Source: Coccinella septempunctata (Eukaryota > Arthropoda > Insecta > Coleoptera > Coccinellidae). From it: a stretch of DNA of 64,000 bases. This document shows, piece after piece, positions 32,850 to 46,900 of this stretch. The position numbers were made by a program, and so were the translations under genes. The notes beneath the pieces are model-generated. The model ran no database searches, had not been told where the DNA came from, and saw nothing but the letters and a program-made list of their open reading frames with translations. The DNA is taken from positions 13,524,001-13,588,000 of the forward strand of contig NC_058190.1 of the NCBI RefSeq assembly GCF_907165205.1, given 5' to 3'. The first letter of the stretch is position 1; every line of letters starts with the position of its first letter.

Positions 32850-33416
32850 CACTGCAGAACGCGATCACTCAAGCGGTAATGGACTTTTTGAGCAAAATGA
32901 ATGAAAGAAAATTACCCAAAGTTAAATGAGAAAATTGACAAGAACTCTTTTAAATTGAATGAGAAAATGGACCAGAGTACGCACCACGAGCTCACGACGT
33001 ACCGTTTTCCCTTTTTTCCCCTTATCTTAACTTTAAGTCGAGTAGGTGGAAATTTATACCGCAGATGATCGGTTTCCGCTGTATGAACATTTCGTTAACA
33101 CGAAAACGATCGGGTGTAATAATTAGATTGCCGACATTGCCTTGTCGATTCCAACATCGATAAGTTGTCGATAGATTGTCGTTCGATCGTCGTACCAATG
33201 AAGATTAAGGAAAATTATATAGATGTGATGAGTTAATTTACAGATAAATTGGATTAAAAACTGGAAAACATAAATGAAGAATTTGATGAAGTGGACAAGA
33301 GGTTCGATACAGTGAGTCAAAAATATGCCGAATTTGATGAAAAATTTGACGAGGTTTACCTTGAAGTTAACGGAATGTTTGAAGAAATGGCAGGAATAAA
33401 TGAACATCATTCCTAA
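32850..33416 (+). pseudogene. Degenerate coiled-coil frame with F-D-E/K repeats
   Basis: Plus-strand frame with internal stops containing KLENINEEFDEVDKRFD and KYAEFDEKFDEV, a heptad-like repeat. Could be the gag of an LTR retroelement or a pseudogene of a coiled-coil protein. No protease or RT nearby. Confidence 0.3.
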
Positions 33417-34376
33417 TTAATAGATTCCCTGAAAAGAATGTCAAATAGAAAAGAAATTATGTCTTCATCACCCTACAGCATTGAACTCAACTCTTTCTCG
33501 AGTATGATGGATTCATATCGTTACATTTGTGGATATGAATGTCGTCGGGTGTTATGTATAAGAATATCATTATTTCATCATCATCTATCGACAGGAATAG
33601 AATCATAATAATAAATAAAATAAATAAGAATGTTGCAGGTTGAAGGACACCAATACCTATAAGGGTTTGGGACTCCTGATATCTGGCCTTTTGCTTATTC
33701 AGGAATTATGACTTATAATATGCTCAGTATTAAAAATTGAAATTAAGAAAAGAAAAAAAAGATGCTAACGCAGAATGATCTACACTCCATTTAAATTTGA
33801 GGGATCCCAAATACTTGTACACATTTTAATTCCATGCAACTTTTACCTTACTGGACTCTTTCACCCCTTCCTTAAATCTCAGGTTCTGTCACCGGCACTT
33901 TTTTTCATATCATTATAGTAATATCCGGTTCTTGATGAGATATAAGGAAATATGAATTATGGTTTTTTTTTTAAATATGAAATATTGGTGGTCAGTGTCC
34001 GTTTCGATATTTCATCGTGAATCATCTTGGTACGAGTATATTCAAAGTGTGGTAACTCAATATTATTATACACTATAAAATTTCTTTCCAAAAATCATAT
34101 AATGCTTTTAATTTCAAGTGCATAATGTTTCTGAAAGGCAAATTATAATAAAACGTTTTATTGTGTACTTATCATACAAACAATAAATATACATTAAGAA
34201 AAGTTGAACCCACTTATTCAATTATCAAATGTTGACTTTTTTGATTCAAATTATTCAAAAATTCGTTAAAACAGTGTAAAACTGCTATCAGTCTTCAAAT
34301 ATAATTAATTGGTTTTTATGACACAAACGTAAATCATTACATTTATATTTCTTTCTATTTTCATCATCTGTCCTGA

Positions 34377-34542
34377 CTACACCAAATAGAAATGTTGATA
34401 ACTACACCATTCAACCTTCTTGTGTTCAAACATTTCACTCATCCGCTCAGCTGGGACATTAGTAGAGTTGAAGATCACATCTAGAAGTTCAAAAAGGTCG
34501 GAAGTGTATATCAAAGGTACAAGATATGATGGCAGTAAACCT
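34377..34542 (-). other. Probable CRTC 3'-UTR exon behind a 240-bp UTR intron
   Basis: A strong donor GTGAGT starts at 34782, only 12 nt after the CRTC stop codon, and a strong acceptor CTCTTTTTTCAG ends at 34543. The exon happens to contain an open frame of about 55 codons (with YTSDLFELLDVIF) ending at 34377, but not in the CRTC frame. So either it is untranslated, or it is the last exon of another minus-strand gene whose other exons I could not find. Confidence 0.4.
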
Positions 34543-34784
34543 CTGAAAAAAGAGAGATTGTTTAATAATGAATACATATATTAATTTTTTCAATAATTAC
34601 CGATCGAACTCATTCAATTAGTTATAACATTAATTTCTTTCATGAATCAGTTTTGTGCCCACTTTCGTTCATGCATAAATTCTTGTTTTACTGAGGCAAT
34701 GAAATATTTGATGATGTTAGGAGCAAGTCAAGTTTTTTTTTTAAATATGAAGTTTACAATAGTTAATCCTTCACATACTCACTT

Positions 34785-34790
34785 TTTATT
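34785..34790 (-). terminator. Candidate CRTC polyadenylation hexamer
   Basis: AATAAA on the minus strand five nt past the CRTC stop codon. If the UTR intron just downstream is used, a second minus-strand hexamer at 34157-34162 is the more likely signal. Confidence 0.3.
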
Positions 34791-34794
34791 TTTG

Positions 34795-34994
34795 TTATGA
34801 ATGATCCAGTCTGAAATGTTCTTCTATGGTATCTGGTATGAAATTAATACCATTTTCTGCTAAAATTTGGAATTCATCTAAGCCTAGCGGTTCCAAACTA
34901 CTTCGTAATGCATCTTCAGAAAATAATTCTTGTTCAAACTGTTTTACTGCTGCTAAATCCTGCCTTGTTGTATCTTCTGACGCCGACGAGAAGT
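34795..34994 (-). CDS. Crtc: CRTC last coding exon, transactivation domain
   Basis: 200 bp, acceptor CTTTAATCAG, stop TAA at 34795-34797. Encodes DFSSASEDTTRQDLAAVKQF and LEPLGLDEFQIL, closely matching the end of CRTC proteins. Confidence 0.93.
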
Positions 34995-37900
34995 CTGATT
35001 AAAGAAACTCAATATCAGAACAAACGTTTGGGCATACAAAAATAATTGGGCACTACTTGAGTATTTTCATCTTGGTAACAGAAAATTTCCCAAAATTCGT
35101 TATTCAAATTTCCTCAGTAACTGATTGTTATAACAGGCAGTAAACGATTGTTACCATAGTGCCTGCACGCGCATAAGGAAGTCTTAGCTTGCTTTAGATT
35201 TTGTTTTGTCAATATTTTACTACCATATATATTTTACCGGTCAGTTAGTCACTTTTAGAAAAAGACAACTGTTTGTTGTTCAATGTCTACCCCCTTCTAT
35301 TCTTCTACCTAATACATACCATCATTACTTTAGTTCTAAATTTACTGGTTTGAAAGAAAACCTGGTAAAGAAAGACTTGCAATGCATAAGAAAGGGTAAT
35401 TAGGCCAGTTCGAAAAAGCAAGATATAGGAGCTTCCCCTTCCTTGCAACAACACGCGATGGTTATAGAATGCAGATGGTCGTTCCGTTTCGGACTCAATT
35501 ATTTGGGACGAAAGTTGAAATGCTGAAGCACGTCTAACGGCATTTCGCGTTCGCGAATTGAAAGATTACAAATTTAAGAATTAAGTTTTCGAATTGTTCA
35601 CTTGGATGAACCAAAAAATAGACAAATCTGTTATAAAAAATTAATTTTTTATCTCTGAGTGGATTCCGAAAATATTGGAACACCATTGGATTAGTTTCAA
35701 TCTCAATGTATCGACCACAATTTTGTGTGGAGAGAAGGAATTGTTGAGGTACCAAGGAAAACATTATTTTTCCAAACCGTATTCGAGTTCAGCTAGTTAT
35801 ACAGGGTGTTTTCAAAGTTGAGGTTTTTGACAGAAGGGAGAAGTCATCAAAATAAGCCATTTTACGAAAAATTGTCTATATAAAATATTTTAGAATTTCG
35901 ACAAAATTACATTAAATTTTGAGTACGGTACAGTGGAAGGTAACTCCAGCAACGGAAAAACGAAACAAAACATGAACACATGACTGGACGATGGTTCAGT
36001 ACATCCAAGACTATCTGAGTTATTAGGATTAGGTCACTTAAAAAAAATTGTTGCATCTAGCGATTTGGGGTAAAAAAAAGTGTTGAAGATTGAGACAGTT
36101 TATTAAAAGTGCTTATGTTGACATAGTGTTATTATTGTGACACTATTTCACCTCATATGTACAACGATTGTTGGAGGATTCGAATAAGAAGATGATTGTG
36201 ATGACCATTGTGAAAAAATCTGTGAATAATTTAGACGAATTTCATTGGTGCGAACTGATTTTCTATTTTTTTTTTCATTGTGTCTTTTTCTGTCAGTTGG
36301 AATCAAAATGAGCCATTTCATAAAATAGTTAAAGGTATTCAATAATGAGATAAATTCGGCCATCCTAAGTTTCTATTTTCATTCCGTAAAAAACGAGCCA
36401 ATATCCTAAACGAAACCAGTTTTTTCCTATTGCTTTGCGATAATTCAGATAACAAATGAGGTTGTATAAGGATCCATTTCAGTAATCATTTTAAATTTTT
36501 TTTCCAACTTTATCATTTCGACAATTCACATTCTGTTGAAAAAAGCGCCACCTTTAAAAATACTTCGTTTAGAATATGACGAAAACGATGATTAATTATT
36601 GACCAATAATTCTTATTATCTTATTATTTATCTCACCTGTCAATGTAATATCGGGTATGCTAGTTGGTGTGTTTGGAGTAGTGTGCAAGCTCGGCGATGT
36701 GGTTGGATACATTAGCTGCGATGGTGAAGTACTGTAGTAGCCTCCATCTGACGTTAATTCTATATTTGTAGCACCAGAAACATCTGATAAGTTTTGTGGA
36801 TTGTTTTGAGTCATTTGGCCAGCCACATGATGATCTTCTACATAGGAAACCGTGTTGACAGGATTGTCCAACTGAGAAAATATTCAGAAGTTGAAGTTTT
36901 TTTATACCTAAACTAGTTACAGTTCAGAATCAATCAATACACTGCACTACATGAAGAAGAGGCGGAGAACTCCAAACTGTGATTCATTATATGGGTATAG
37001 AATAGCAGAACCTATATTAAACAAAGTCACTTTGTGTGTGTAACGGTCCACTTTATGTATTTTAGATTACAGAATTGCCTTCGGAGTCATCAACTTATTC
37101 TGCAAAAATGACCCAAGATAACCATTTTCCCTATTGAGAATTTGATTCGTAATTCGTGAATATTTTGTAACTGATGTGACAATTCTAAATTTTTCTTTTA
37201 GTTACCTTGATTATCCAGTAAACGACGGTAAATCATTAAAAAAGCCTAATTTTTCTTAACATAAAAATTTAATGTTAGCAAATAGAATAAAATAAGTGAC
37301 TCCTTTTGGCGACCACGTGATCTTCATCTTCCATCCGCATCTTTAAAAAATAGGAACACATTGGAAACCATTTGCAATATATGCCAATTGAAATATTTTG
37401 ATGCGTTAGAACACTTCAACTCTTGAAATCAAGTCCTGGAAATCTAAACCATGTTTTGCAATGTTGAAAAACTGAAACGTCAACTTTTCTATCGAGGAAT
37501 ACAATAAAATGTAATATTATAAGGATCTCATTCAACGGTGACTCCTCCCATTCTTGCGTTAGGAATCTCAACCTTTCCCCTCTCCCAAGAGATTGAAGAT
37601 ACCTAATAAGATTTTTTAGTCAGATTAATAAACTGCTCCAAATGAGTTAAGGATATTGACTTAAATTGCAAAAAATATATGTAGTTAAAATAAGATTTTT
37701 GTGATGAAAATTCATATTAATATGATTTCAAGTTGCAGATTAATTTTATCCTGTAGGTCTGCAGCGTATGCAGGGTGGTTAAGAAAAATCGAGTAAAATA
37801 ACGAAATTTTATTCCAAGAAAATTCAAGCATTTTAAGACTATCAATACAATGTAAGGTCTCCACGGGCATCAATAACAGCTTGACACCTTCTTTGCATAC

Positions 37901-40900
37901 TACACACGAGGTTGTTGAACACTTCTTGAGGAATTTGCTTCGGTAGGCGGTAAACGGGGCAGAAGCTCTCTCAGATCATTTAAGGATTCTGGGGTAGGTT
38001 GATGATTATCAACTTTGAAGCATATCCCATGCATGTTCTATGCAATTCAAATCTGGTGAGTACGGAGGTATTGGTACATGTGGAATACCAAGCTCCTCGC
38101 ACGCATTCTCAACTATGGCTGCACGGTGCGGTCTAGCGTTATCGTCTAGAAATTGAAAAGTTTCACCAATAGCAGCGTGAAAATTTGGTACAACATTGTC
38201 AATGATATGCTCCCTATAGTGTAAGGCGGTCATATTCCCAGAACAAATGTGTAGATCTGTGCGCCCGTTGAAACATATCAAGGCGCATACCGTAACCCCC
38301 CGGAATGGATGGACTTCTTGGACATAGCGACGATTACGTGGAATGCGTGGGATTGTCCATACCCTTATTCCTCGAGAATCAGAAAATTGTCCATATCTGG
38401 ATTGATCAGGGAAAAGGACACTACGCCATGGATCGTTCCAATTGATATGTTGCCTTGCCCATTCCAGTCTTTGAAGCTTATGGTCACGTGTTAATGGAAC
38501 TCCTCTTAATGGACGCCTAGAACCAAGATTCACCATTCTCAAACGTCGTCTGATGGTTTCGATGGAAACTTGGACCCCATCTGCATGTTGAAGAGTATTC
38601 CGTTGCATTCTACACGTAGATGTAGGGTTTCTTCTCGCCGAAACGGTGATGAAACTATCCTGAGCAGGTGTTGTTTTTCGTCGCCCACCAAGCCTTGGTC
38701 TTTCCAACACGGAACCTGTCTCCCTGAACCTATTCATCACACTTTGGCTGACTTGGAGCCTCTGTAGCATTCCGATAGCCCTATTAGCCTCAGCGTTTGT
38801 TAATTTACCTCTTGGCATTTTCAGAAAACTGGTTTCAAATCGAAGCCGTTGATAAACTGACTTCATTTCAAAATAAGAGCATTCATGAAACATATGCAAA
38901 GAACCAAACTTCAGAAAAAAGGCGACCAGATTGACGAAATGTCTCATACTGATTTTTATTGGATCGATTCAAGTTGTTATTGAGTTTTAAATGATTTTAC
39001 AGCGATTTTTTCGAAGATTACACACTTTTAAAAACAATTGAACGATTACCCTAATTCTTGTGGAGCAGTTTATGTCTGATCTAAGAGGAAAGCTGACGAT
39101 TAAATTTTTCGACTTCGTAAAACATAGAGAGGTTTCTAGTCGTTCCGTCAAACAGAAAAATTGAAAAGACTGAACAGTGAGAAAAGTAGAATAAATATTA
39201 TGTTACAAAATTCGTATATCTCTCAAGAAGATATGTTGGGCTTTTTAATGATGCGTCACTTGGCACATGCAGCCGTAGGAGTGGCTATCCTTGAAATTAT
39301 AATAAGGTCATTAAGTTTAGCCCTCATCGATATTGAAGTTGATGGATTCTTTTTATTATTTGTTTGATTCTATAATTAGTGGATGTACTTGTACGTATAC
39401 ATCCTCGTGAATGTCGTACTCTGCATGTACATAATACACAAAGTGAGTGAAAATGTACCGAAGAAGATATGTATTTTGTGTATTTCAGTCATTCTGTACA
39501 GTGTACATCTACGTGTACGTTGTGCGTAAAATTCAGAGTGCAGTTCTTGTATATCTACATATATTCGTAAGCTCCAAGTGGGTGCAATAAGAGGGGAAAA
39601 TCAGCTGATTTATAGGGTTGGAAAATCGCTATTATTGAGCGAACCGCTGCTTATTGAAGGCCGCGAAAAATGCCAAACCGAAGACGAATAAACGGAGCGT
39701 ACCAGCAAATACTCTCGACCACGGTGCCAAATCGGAAATAAGAAAATTTTGAGATTTTTTGACTACTAAACAAGTCTATGTCAGTCGTCAGTTCGGCAAA
39801 ACCGATAAAAGATTATAGACAATCTATAATCTTTGGTGAGCACTGATCACAGACCGGGCTGAGTAGTACCGATCGGACTCATCGATAGAGAAGAGAAGTG
39901 TTTGTATTATGGTTTTTTTATGCAAATCGGCCCGAAAAGGTGGATCTCATGGCCTGCTAGAATACATAGTGATGCATACCTATATGAATATACTAGGAAG
40001 GTAACTTTTTTTTGACGATTCCTCGATCTATCGGGTGTATCTCAAAAATCTTTAAATTTTGTAGGAATTTTCATAGCTTTCAAGCTCTGAAGCATTGAAA
40101 CTTTCGAATTCATTCTGTTCAATGTGGACATTCACTGTAACAATAATTTTTGATGCTAAAGAAAACAAAAAATAAGCAATAATAATCTAGATCTGTTGGA
40201 AAGTAGGCGAGTAAAAGATTACTTTCAATTTTGAGTCTGGTATTAATGGTTGGAGTATTATTAATTAGTTAGACGAAACAGTTCCTACCAGCGGAAGAGG
40301 CTCATAAAAAACACTGGATCTCATTGTCTTTTTATGCTATTTTCTGTCACCCATCAAAATTTCAACTAAATCCATACATGTTGATAACCGTCATTTACTG
40401 GACAGGGAAAAAGAAATTAGCTGTTTAGAGCATCATCACTCAAAACATATTTTAAAGATTAAAACGCTGCAGTTGCTGCTCGCGATAGGTAGGTAGGTAG
40501 TAGTACTTTTAGTAGTGAAGAAAGGCTTCCACTTCGAATTGAAAGAAAGTAAGCTGGAAATTTATATGAACCTTGATTATGGTATTCTGAATGATGCTTC
40601 GAAAATCTCAATTTTCATTCGAAAGGATCTGCTCAAATTATTGATGAAAAAAATATTTATCACGGCAGGAAATCAATCTATATTCCTGTAATGAGTAAAT
40701 GAAAACATACAAAATATTAACGAAGAAGGGGGAATCAATATACACTACTCAACAATTCTAGAGAACACGTTGTCTGGAACATCCGTTAAGAATCCTTTAA
40801 GGAAAAGCTGAGATATTTTAAGTTATTCTCATCATATTCTTTCTTTACTTTATCAAGTTCTTTCCATCTGATATCAATTAATTGTATTAGGCGTGATAGA

Positions 40901-43900
40901 TGGTGGTATTTGTTGATAAACCTTTTTTTTCTCGTTTGAACAATAATTTAGATTTGGATTGTCAATAATTGGAGAAATGGAAGCAATATCGATACATCAG
41001 TTATGCCGATAAGACATTTGGCTCCTGTGCAACTTGACCAAATCATAAGATGGATATAGAAAGGATTTTTGCTTATGTTCATGAGCAGCACAGTATGACA
41101 GCTGCTCAAAATCGCCTTTTGATCATGAGTTCTAGAATTAATTCCATATATCCGGCATCTCGGCCCAATAGATCAATGAGATTTGCAACCTCTGACAGGA
41201 ATTGTATGGATTTTTCGACCAATTTGTCCCAAAATTTCATGAATTCTCATCGAGTAAAATGCCTAGAAGATTAGAATACTTGAAACGAGCTCGTGGAGGA
41301 CAAATCAAGAACTAGCCTTACCGTTACTTTCAATTTTCTTTTCATACGTATAAGTTTTTTTCATAGTTACTCAAACCTACAATTTCTCATACTTTCAATT
41401 CGAATTTTTTTCATGAAACTCAACTGAACATACTCTGGTATCTGATCAGCCATCTTGAACCGAATATTCCTTAAATAAATTGATGGAAGGTCAGTGATCA
41501 GTGATCAAATGTTAGGTAGTGCATTTGACATTCCTACAACTCAAAATCTAAAATGGATATTAATGAATAGGTGGTGTTCATATATAGCCCATTCAAGAAT
41601 TATTGACATTCCAATAGGCCTTGAAAGTCCAGACGCGGCTTAATAGCTAGTCACAAAGGATCTGCAATAATTTCTGTAGTGTCTGTAGACTCTTGATGCC
41701 TCCAGGACCATAGAAACTTGAGTGTAACGAAACTTTTTCGAATAAATGTGACGGTAATTGTGCGACGGAAACGGCCATATTGGTCTTCCAAGTTTTGACT
41801 TGAAAAGTGGCAGACTTGGAAGTCAAATGAACAAAGTGATGTTTCAACTTAATTTTGGTAATTTGGATTCTTGAAATTTGCTGGAAATAAGGATTTTGGA
41901 TATTTTATCGTGAATATTTGGTATTTAATCTAGTGAAGTCAGTGTTATAATCCTTTTTAGTATTCCTACATCATATTACAAAATCGGAAAACATGGTTAC
42001 TTGTGCTGCTTGTGGCTATTGCTCAACATTAAAAAATGAAAATTCCAGTGTTACACTTCATAGGTAGGTGATTTTTCAAGCTGAATATAAGGTATTAATT
42101 GTAAGTTTCTGAATTTCATGACATAACAAGGTTATCCTTTGACAATAACACTCCATGGGCGTAGGTGATGTTAAGTCATAGATCTTATAATAATACCATT
42201 AAGTATTTAGCCAAGCAGTGTTAGGCGGGGTGAATTTCCGCTTTGACTATCAATTTGAACGAGCTTGAAAAAGCTTCTGAATTTACGTCAGTGCTTTCCT
42301 AATTTTTTTGATTAATCAGAATCAACTGACTATTGAAGTTAGTTTTTTGGAAACTTCATTGTTCCACGCCACTGTTGAAACGGAAATATAAGTCGGCCAT
42401 ATTTCTCCTCTATTCCGGTCAAATTGAAATGAGCAATATGCTCCTTCCTGTTATTCTATATTCTAAGGTCTGCTCCGACAGTAAGTGCGGGTGGAGCAGG
42501 AATCCAACAGACGGCAGGGAGCCGAGGAGCGACCCGGACGAGGAGCGACCACCACGAGCCCGAAAACCTGGAAAGGGCTCCAACAGAGCTTAATCCTTTT
42601 GATATCTGGGATAAGTGAATTTTCCTTTGGAGAGGAGTGTGAAAGTCGCAAGACTAAAGTCATACAGAAAACAGAGAGGCTGGGAAGAGACATTGGACGA
42701 CTGACGGAGTACTTGAACGGGAATCGCGGAAGTAAGGTTGTGTCAGCTGCCAAAGAAATCATGGATAGAAACAGAACACACACAGAACAAGAGACGGAGA
42801 ATGCTACAGCTCACCACTGCCTCGACACTCTGAAGTGAAAGTTAAGTCTGTATGCAGAACGCCTGAGGAGATATAAAAGCAATTATAGCCGGAAAAGAGA
42901 CAATAAATTCATTTGAAAAATCTGAAGAAACTTTCTACCGGTCACTCACATCTTCTGATGGAGAAAATGGAAAGTTACCACCAAAGGACGCCGTTGAACA
43001 ATTCTGTACCGAACAATTATCAACAAAACCTCAGTTCAAAGGAGATACCGTATGGATTGAAGATGAAAAATCTGAAGCTATAAAATATGAGCCGATGCAG
43101 CATGACAGGATCACAATTGAAGACGTGAAATCAGCTATCAGAGGACTACGGACTACACAACTGGAAAACACCTGGGCCTGATGGATTACAGAACTTCTGG
43201 ATCAAGAAACTTTGGATCATGCATGACAAATTGACCTCCGCAATAAATAATGTCATTGAAAATCCGGAAAGAATGCCAGTATTCCTTACACATGGCACAA
43301 CATACCTGTTACCTAAAGATCAAAGGAATACAGAAGACCCATCCAAGTACCGACCAATCACATGTCTTCCAACGATGTACAAATTAATCACATCGTGCAT
43401 TTCAAACCGAATTCACAACCATTGCGAAAGGAATAACGCACCAAATGCACCAAAGACAGCCGATGGTGCAAAGAACAACTAATAATTGATTCAGTTATCT
43501 GCGTTCTCCAAGCGAAGGAATCTATACGCTGCGTACATACGACTACCAGAAAGTATTCGATTGCATACCTCACGAATGGCTCTTGAAGATTTATTGGATG
43601 GAGCAACATTGGATCCCAATATTGTTAAGTTCCTGAAAAACGCCATGTCAACGGCGTACTAGTCTTCAAATGAAAGCAGCTGATGGCTCCATTACAACAA
43701 GACCTATTCCAATAAGACGCGGAATTTTCCAAGGAGATTCGCTGAGCCCTCTGTGGTTCTGCATGGCCCTGAATCCCTTGTCTCATAGATTGAATTTTAC
43801 GGACTACGGATTTGCCATAAAGAGCGGCATTAGAACAATGATGAAACTGAATCATCTCCTTTACATGGACGATTTGAAACTCTTCGCATCTACCAAAAAA

Positions 43901-46900
43901 CAAATGCAACAGATGCTGAAAATGGTAGAAGGATTCTCTTAAGACATCAAAATGAAGTTTGAACTAGAAAAATGTCGACTGCTGAACATAACGAGAGGGA
44001 AAATAGAAGATGGTACGTTCAAACTAAAGGAAGGTGCAGAAATTGAAGCATTCAAGGAGGGAGACACATACAAGTATCATAAATAAAACATTAAACAGGC
44101 AAGAAAAATTAATCAGAGCCAGATGAAGAAAGAACTAACGGAGGAGTTCACCCGAAGATTGAGAAGGATAATGAGAACTGGCCTTAACAGCAAGAATCTG
44201 ATAAAAGCGATTAACACCTACGCTAGATCGGCGCTGAGCTATTCATTCGGTATCATCTCTTGGACCACCACCGATTTAGCAGCCTTACAGAGAAAAATAA
44301 GGACGATGCTGACTGAACACAATAAACATTACCCCAAAAGCTCAATAGAGCGGACAGAGCTGCCACGACATCTTGGGGATAGAGGAATTGTTGATTTGTC
44401 CAACCGTATGTCCCAGGAAATTGAAGGACGAAAATATTTCCTGGGCAAGGCTGCTTCGTCAGAACTCCATCGAGTAGTTTGTGTTGCTGATAGTTCTACA
44501 CCGTAAAAGCTACAACAGGACCACTTGGAAACCGTCGAACACTCTGCAGAAAGTAAAATGCAGAAACTGATTTTTAAACCTTTGCATGGAAGGCACCAGA
44601 ACGAGGTCAACCATGATTACGTCGACATATCTGCGTCGAACTACTGGTTGACTTCCGGAAGGTTGTTTCCTGAGACAGAGGGCTTCATGCTGCCATCCAG
44701 GATCAGGTGATTCCCACAAGGAACTACATGAAATATATCGCCAAGGATGCCTCAGCGGCGGACGATAGCTGTCGTTATCGCTGTGCGACACATGAAACTA
44801 TTCAACACATCACCGAGGGATGTCAGAAATTCGCAGGCACGAAGTATAAAAATGGACATGATGCTGTTGCCAAGATTCTTCACCAAGAATTTGCACCAAC
44901 TTCTAAGTTCGAAAAAGGTTCCTCATTACAATAACCATCCGGATGCTGTATTGGAAAATGAACATCACAAGCTCTACTGGGATCGCACGGTTCTCACAGA
45001 CCGGAAACTAACCCACAATAGACCAGACATCATATTGCTCAATAAGGATGAGGTCATCGACATCGACGTGGCGATTCCAAATAATAACAATCTTCTAGAT
45101 AGGCACACTGAAAAAATTTCAAAATACAAAGATCTCGAGGAACAAACCAGCAGAAAGTGGAAAGATATCAAGACCATCCCTATAGTCATTTCATCTACAA
45201 GCCTGATACCGAAGAAACTACTAGAGAACTTGAGGAAACTTCAGTTGGACGAAAATATCTATAAGTCATGCAGAAGGCGGTACTGCTGGGAACGGCGAGA
45301 ACTGTACGCAAGTACATGGGGAATGCAGAGGAATACCGTCTGCTCCGACAGGAAGTGCGGGTGGAGCAGGAATCCAACCGACGGCAGGGAGCCGAAGAGC
45401 GACCCGGACCCGACCACCACCACGAGCCCGAAAACCTGGAAAGGGCTCCAACAGAGCTTAATCCTTTTGATATCTGAGATATCTGGGATAAGTGAATTTT
45501 CCTCTGGAGAGGAGTGTGAAAGCCGCAAGGCTAAAGTCATAACCTAGAAATGTATGTAACACTGTCAACAACAAATTTAAACTAATTTTGGTCAGTGCAT
45601 CAACTTTATATAATTGGCCATGGGTCAGTGTTCATTTTCAATAACAACCTGAATCCCGCAACTCAAAATATCTCTTTATGGACTATTATTACCAACATAA
45701 ATTCGATTTTCCACAGCCACTCAAGATGTCAATAATTCTTGAATGGACATCCAATAAAACCTATGGTATTTGTTGAAATCACCGATGTTTTATGTGTAGG
45801 TTTCTATAGATATACTGGAAGAACCTTTTATACCTTCGGATATCTTAATACGTGAACACATATTATCTGACGTTTTTGAAACATTTAGAAACCATGGATT
45901 GTACAAATTTACAGCTTCATATATTTCATTTTGAGGTAACTCCTTTTTTCAGCTACATATGTTAATACATACACTTCTTTATAGAAGTGATAACCTCTTT
46001 ATAGAAGTGATAGTATTTATGTCTACAGATCACGTGGTCTTGCTCGATTATCCACTACCGACATAGTTCATTGAGAAACTCTCTATTAAAAATTCTACAA
46101 CATTATTGTTGTAACATAATTAATATGCATTCAAGGGAAAAATTAAATTAAAAAGTAGTTATTGATTTTCTCAAACAAACCAATTTACCTATATTAAAGA
46201 ACTGAAAATTACTAACGAAAAGATCTGCTTTCAGCTGAATTCCGTTGTAATAATGAACAAGTTTGTTCTTAATGAGTTCTTTTGATTGAGAAATGAACTG
46301 TAATTCAATCTTGGAATAAAAAAAAAATCATTCATTGTAGTGTTCATACATATCATTAAAATTGTAGAAGTATTTTCCAGGACTACTCAATTAAAAAAAA
46401 ATTAGTGATTGTAGTGTTCAGACATAAGTATAATATTCAACAACAAATAAATATTACTTTATATCATTAAAATATTAAAAGTATTTTTAGGGCAACTCAA
46501 TCAAAAGAAATTAGTTAAGAATAGGACATCTTTATAAAAACAATTTTTTTAGAAACCTAAAATGTAATATTAACATTTTCGCTACTGAATAGAAATGGCT
46601 TCAAAATACACCAAATTAGTTTTCATTTACTTAAGAAGAAAGATGTATTGAAAAATCCAATAAGTAATTAATCTAAATGAAGCTTAAATAACAGTGCGTT
46701 TTCAAACCTACACAATACAAGCATGCACTACGAATAAAGTCGCAAGAGCAAGATCTGCTTCTGAGAACGGAAAATGTTATAAAGCCCCACAGATATGCTT
46801 AAACGCCGCTTAGGAAAATTTTTCATAGCCTCAAATGTCAACAAATGATAAGACCTGAGCTGTTACATGAATAGAGATGGATTCCGAATAGATAAGAGGA

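Larger units (their letters stand above)
30835..34376. other. RBFA-CRTC convergent intergenic region
   Basis: Holds the RBFA 3' UTR, the truncated MITE at 31612 and a degenerate coding segment at 32850-33416. A 108-codon plus-strand frame at 32039-32365 has no recognisable motif. No other gene seen. Confidence 0.4.

Noticed and set aside
42463..42838. Frames in the GC-rich segment at the 5' side of the LINE
   Set aside because: Low-complexity terminal repeat of the LINE; open frames occur on both strands only because it is GC-rich.
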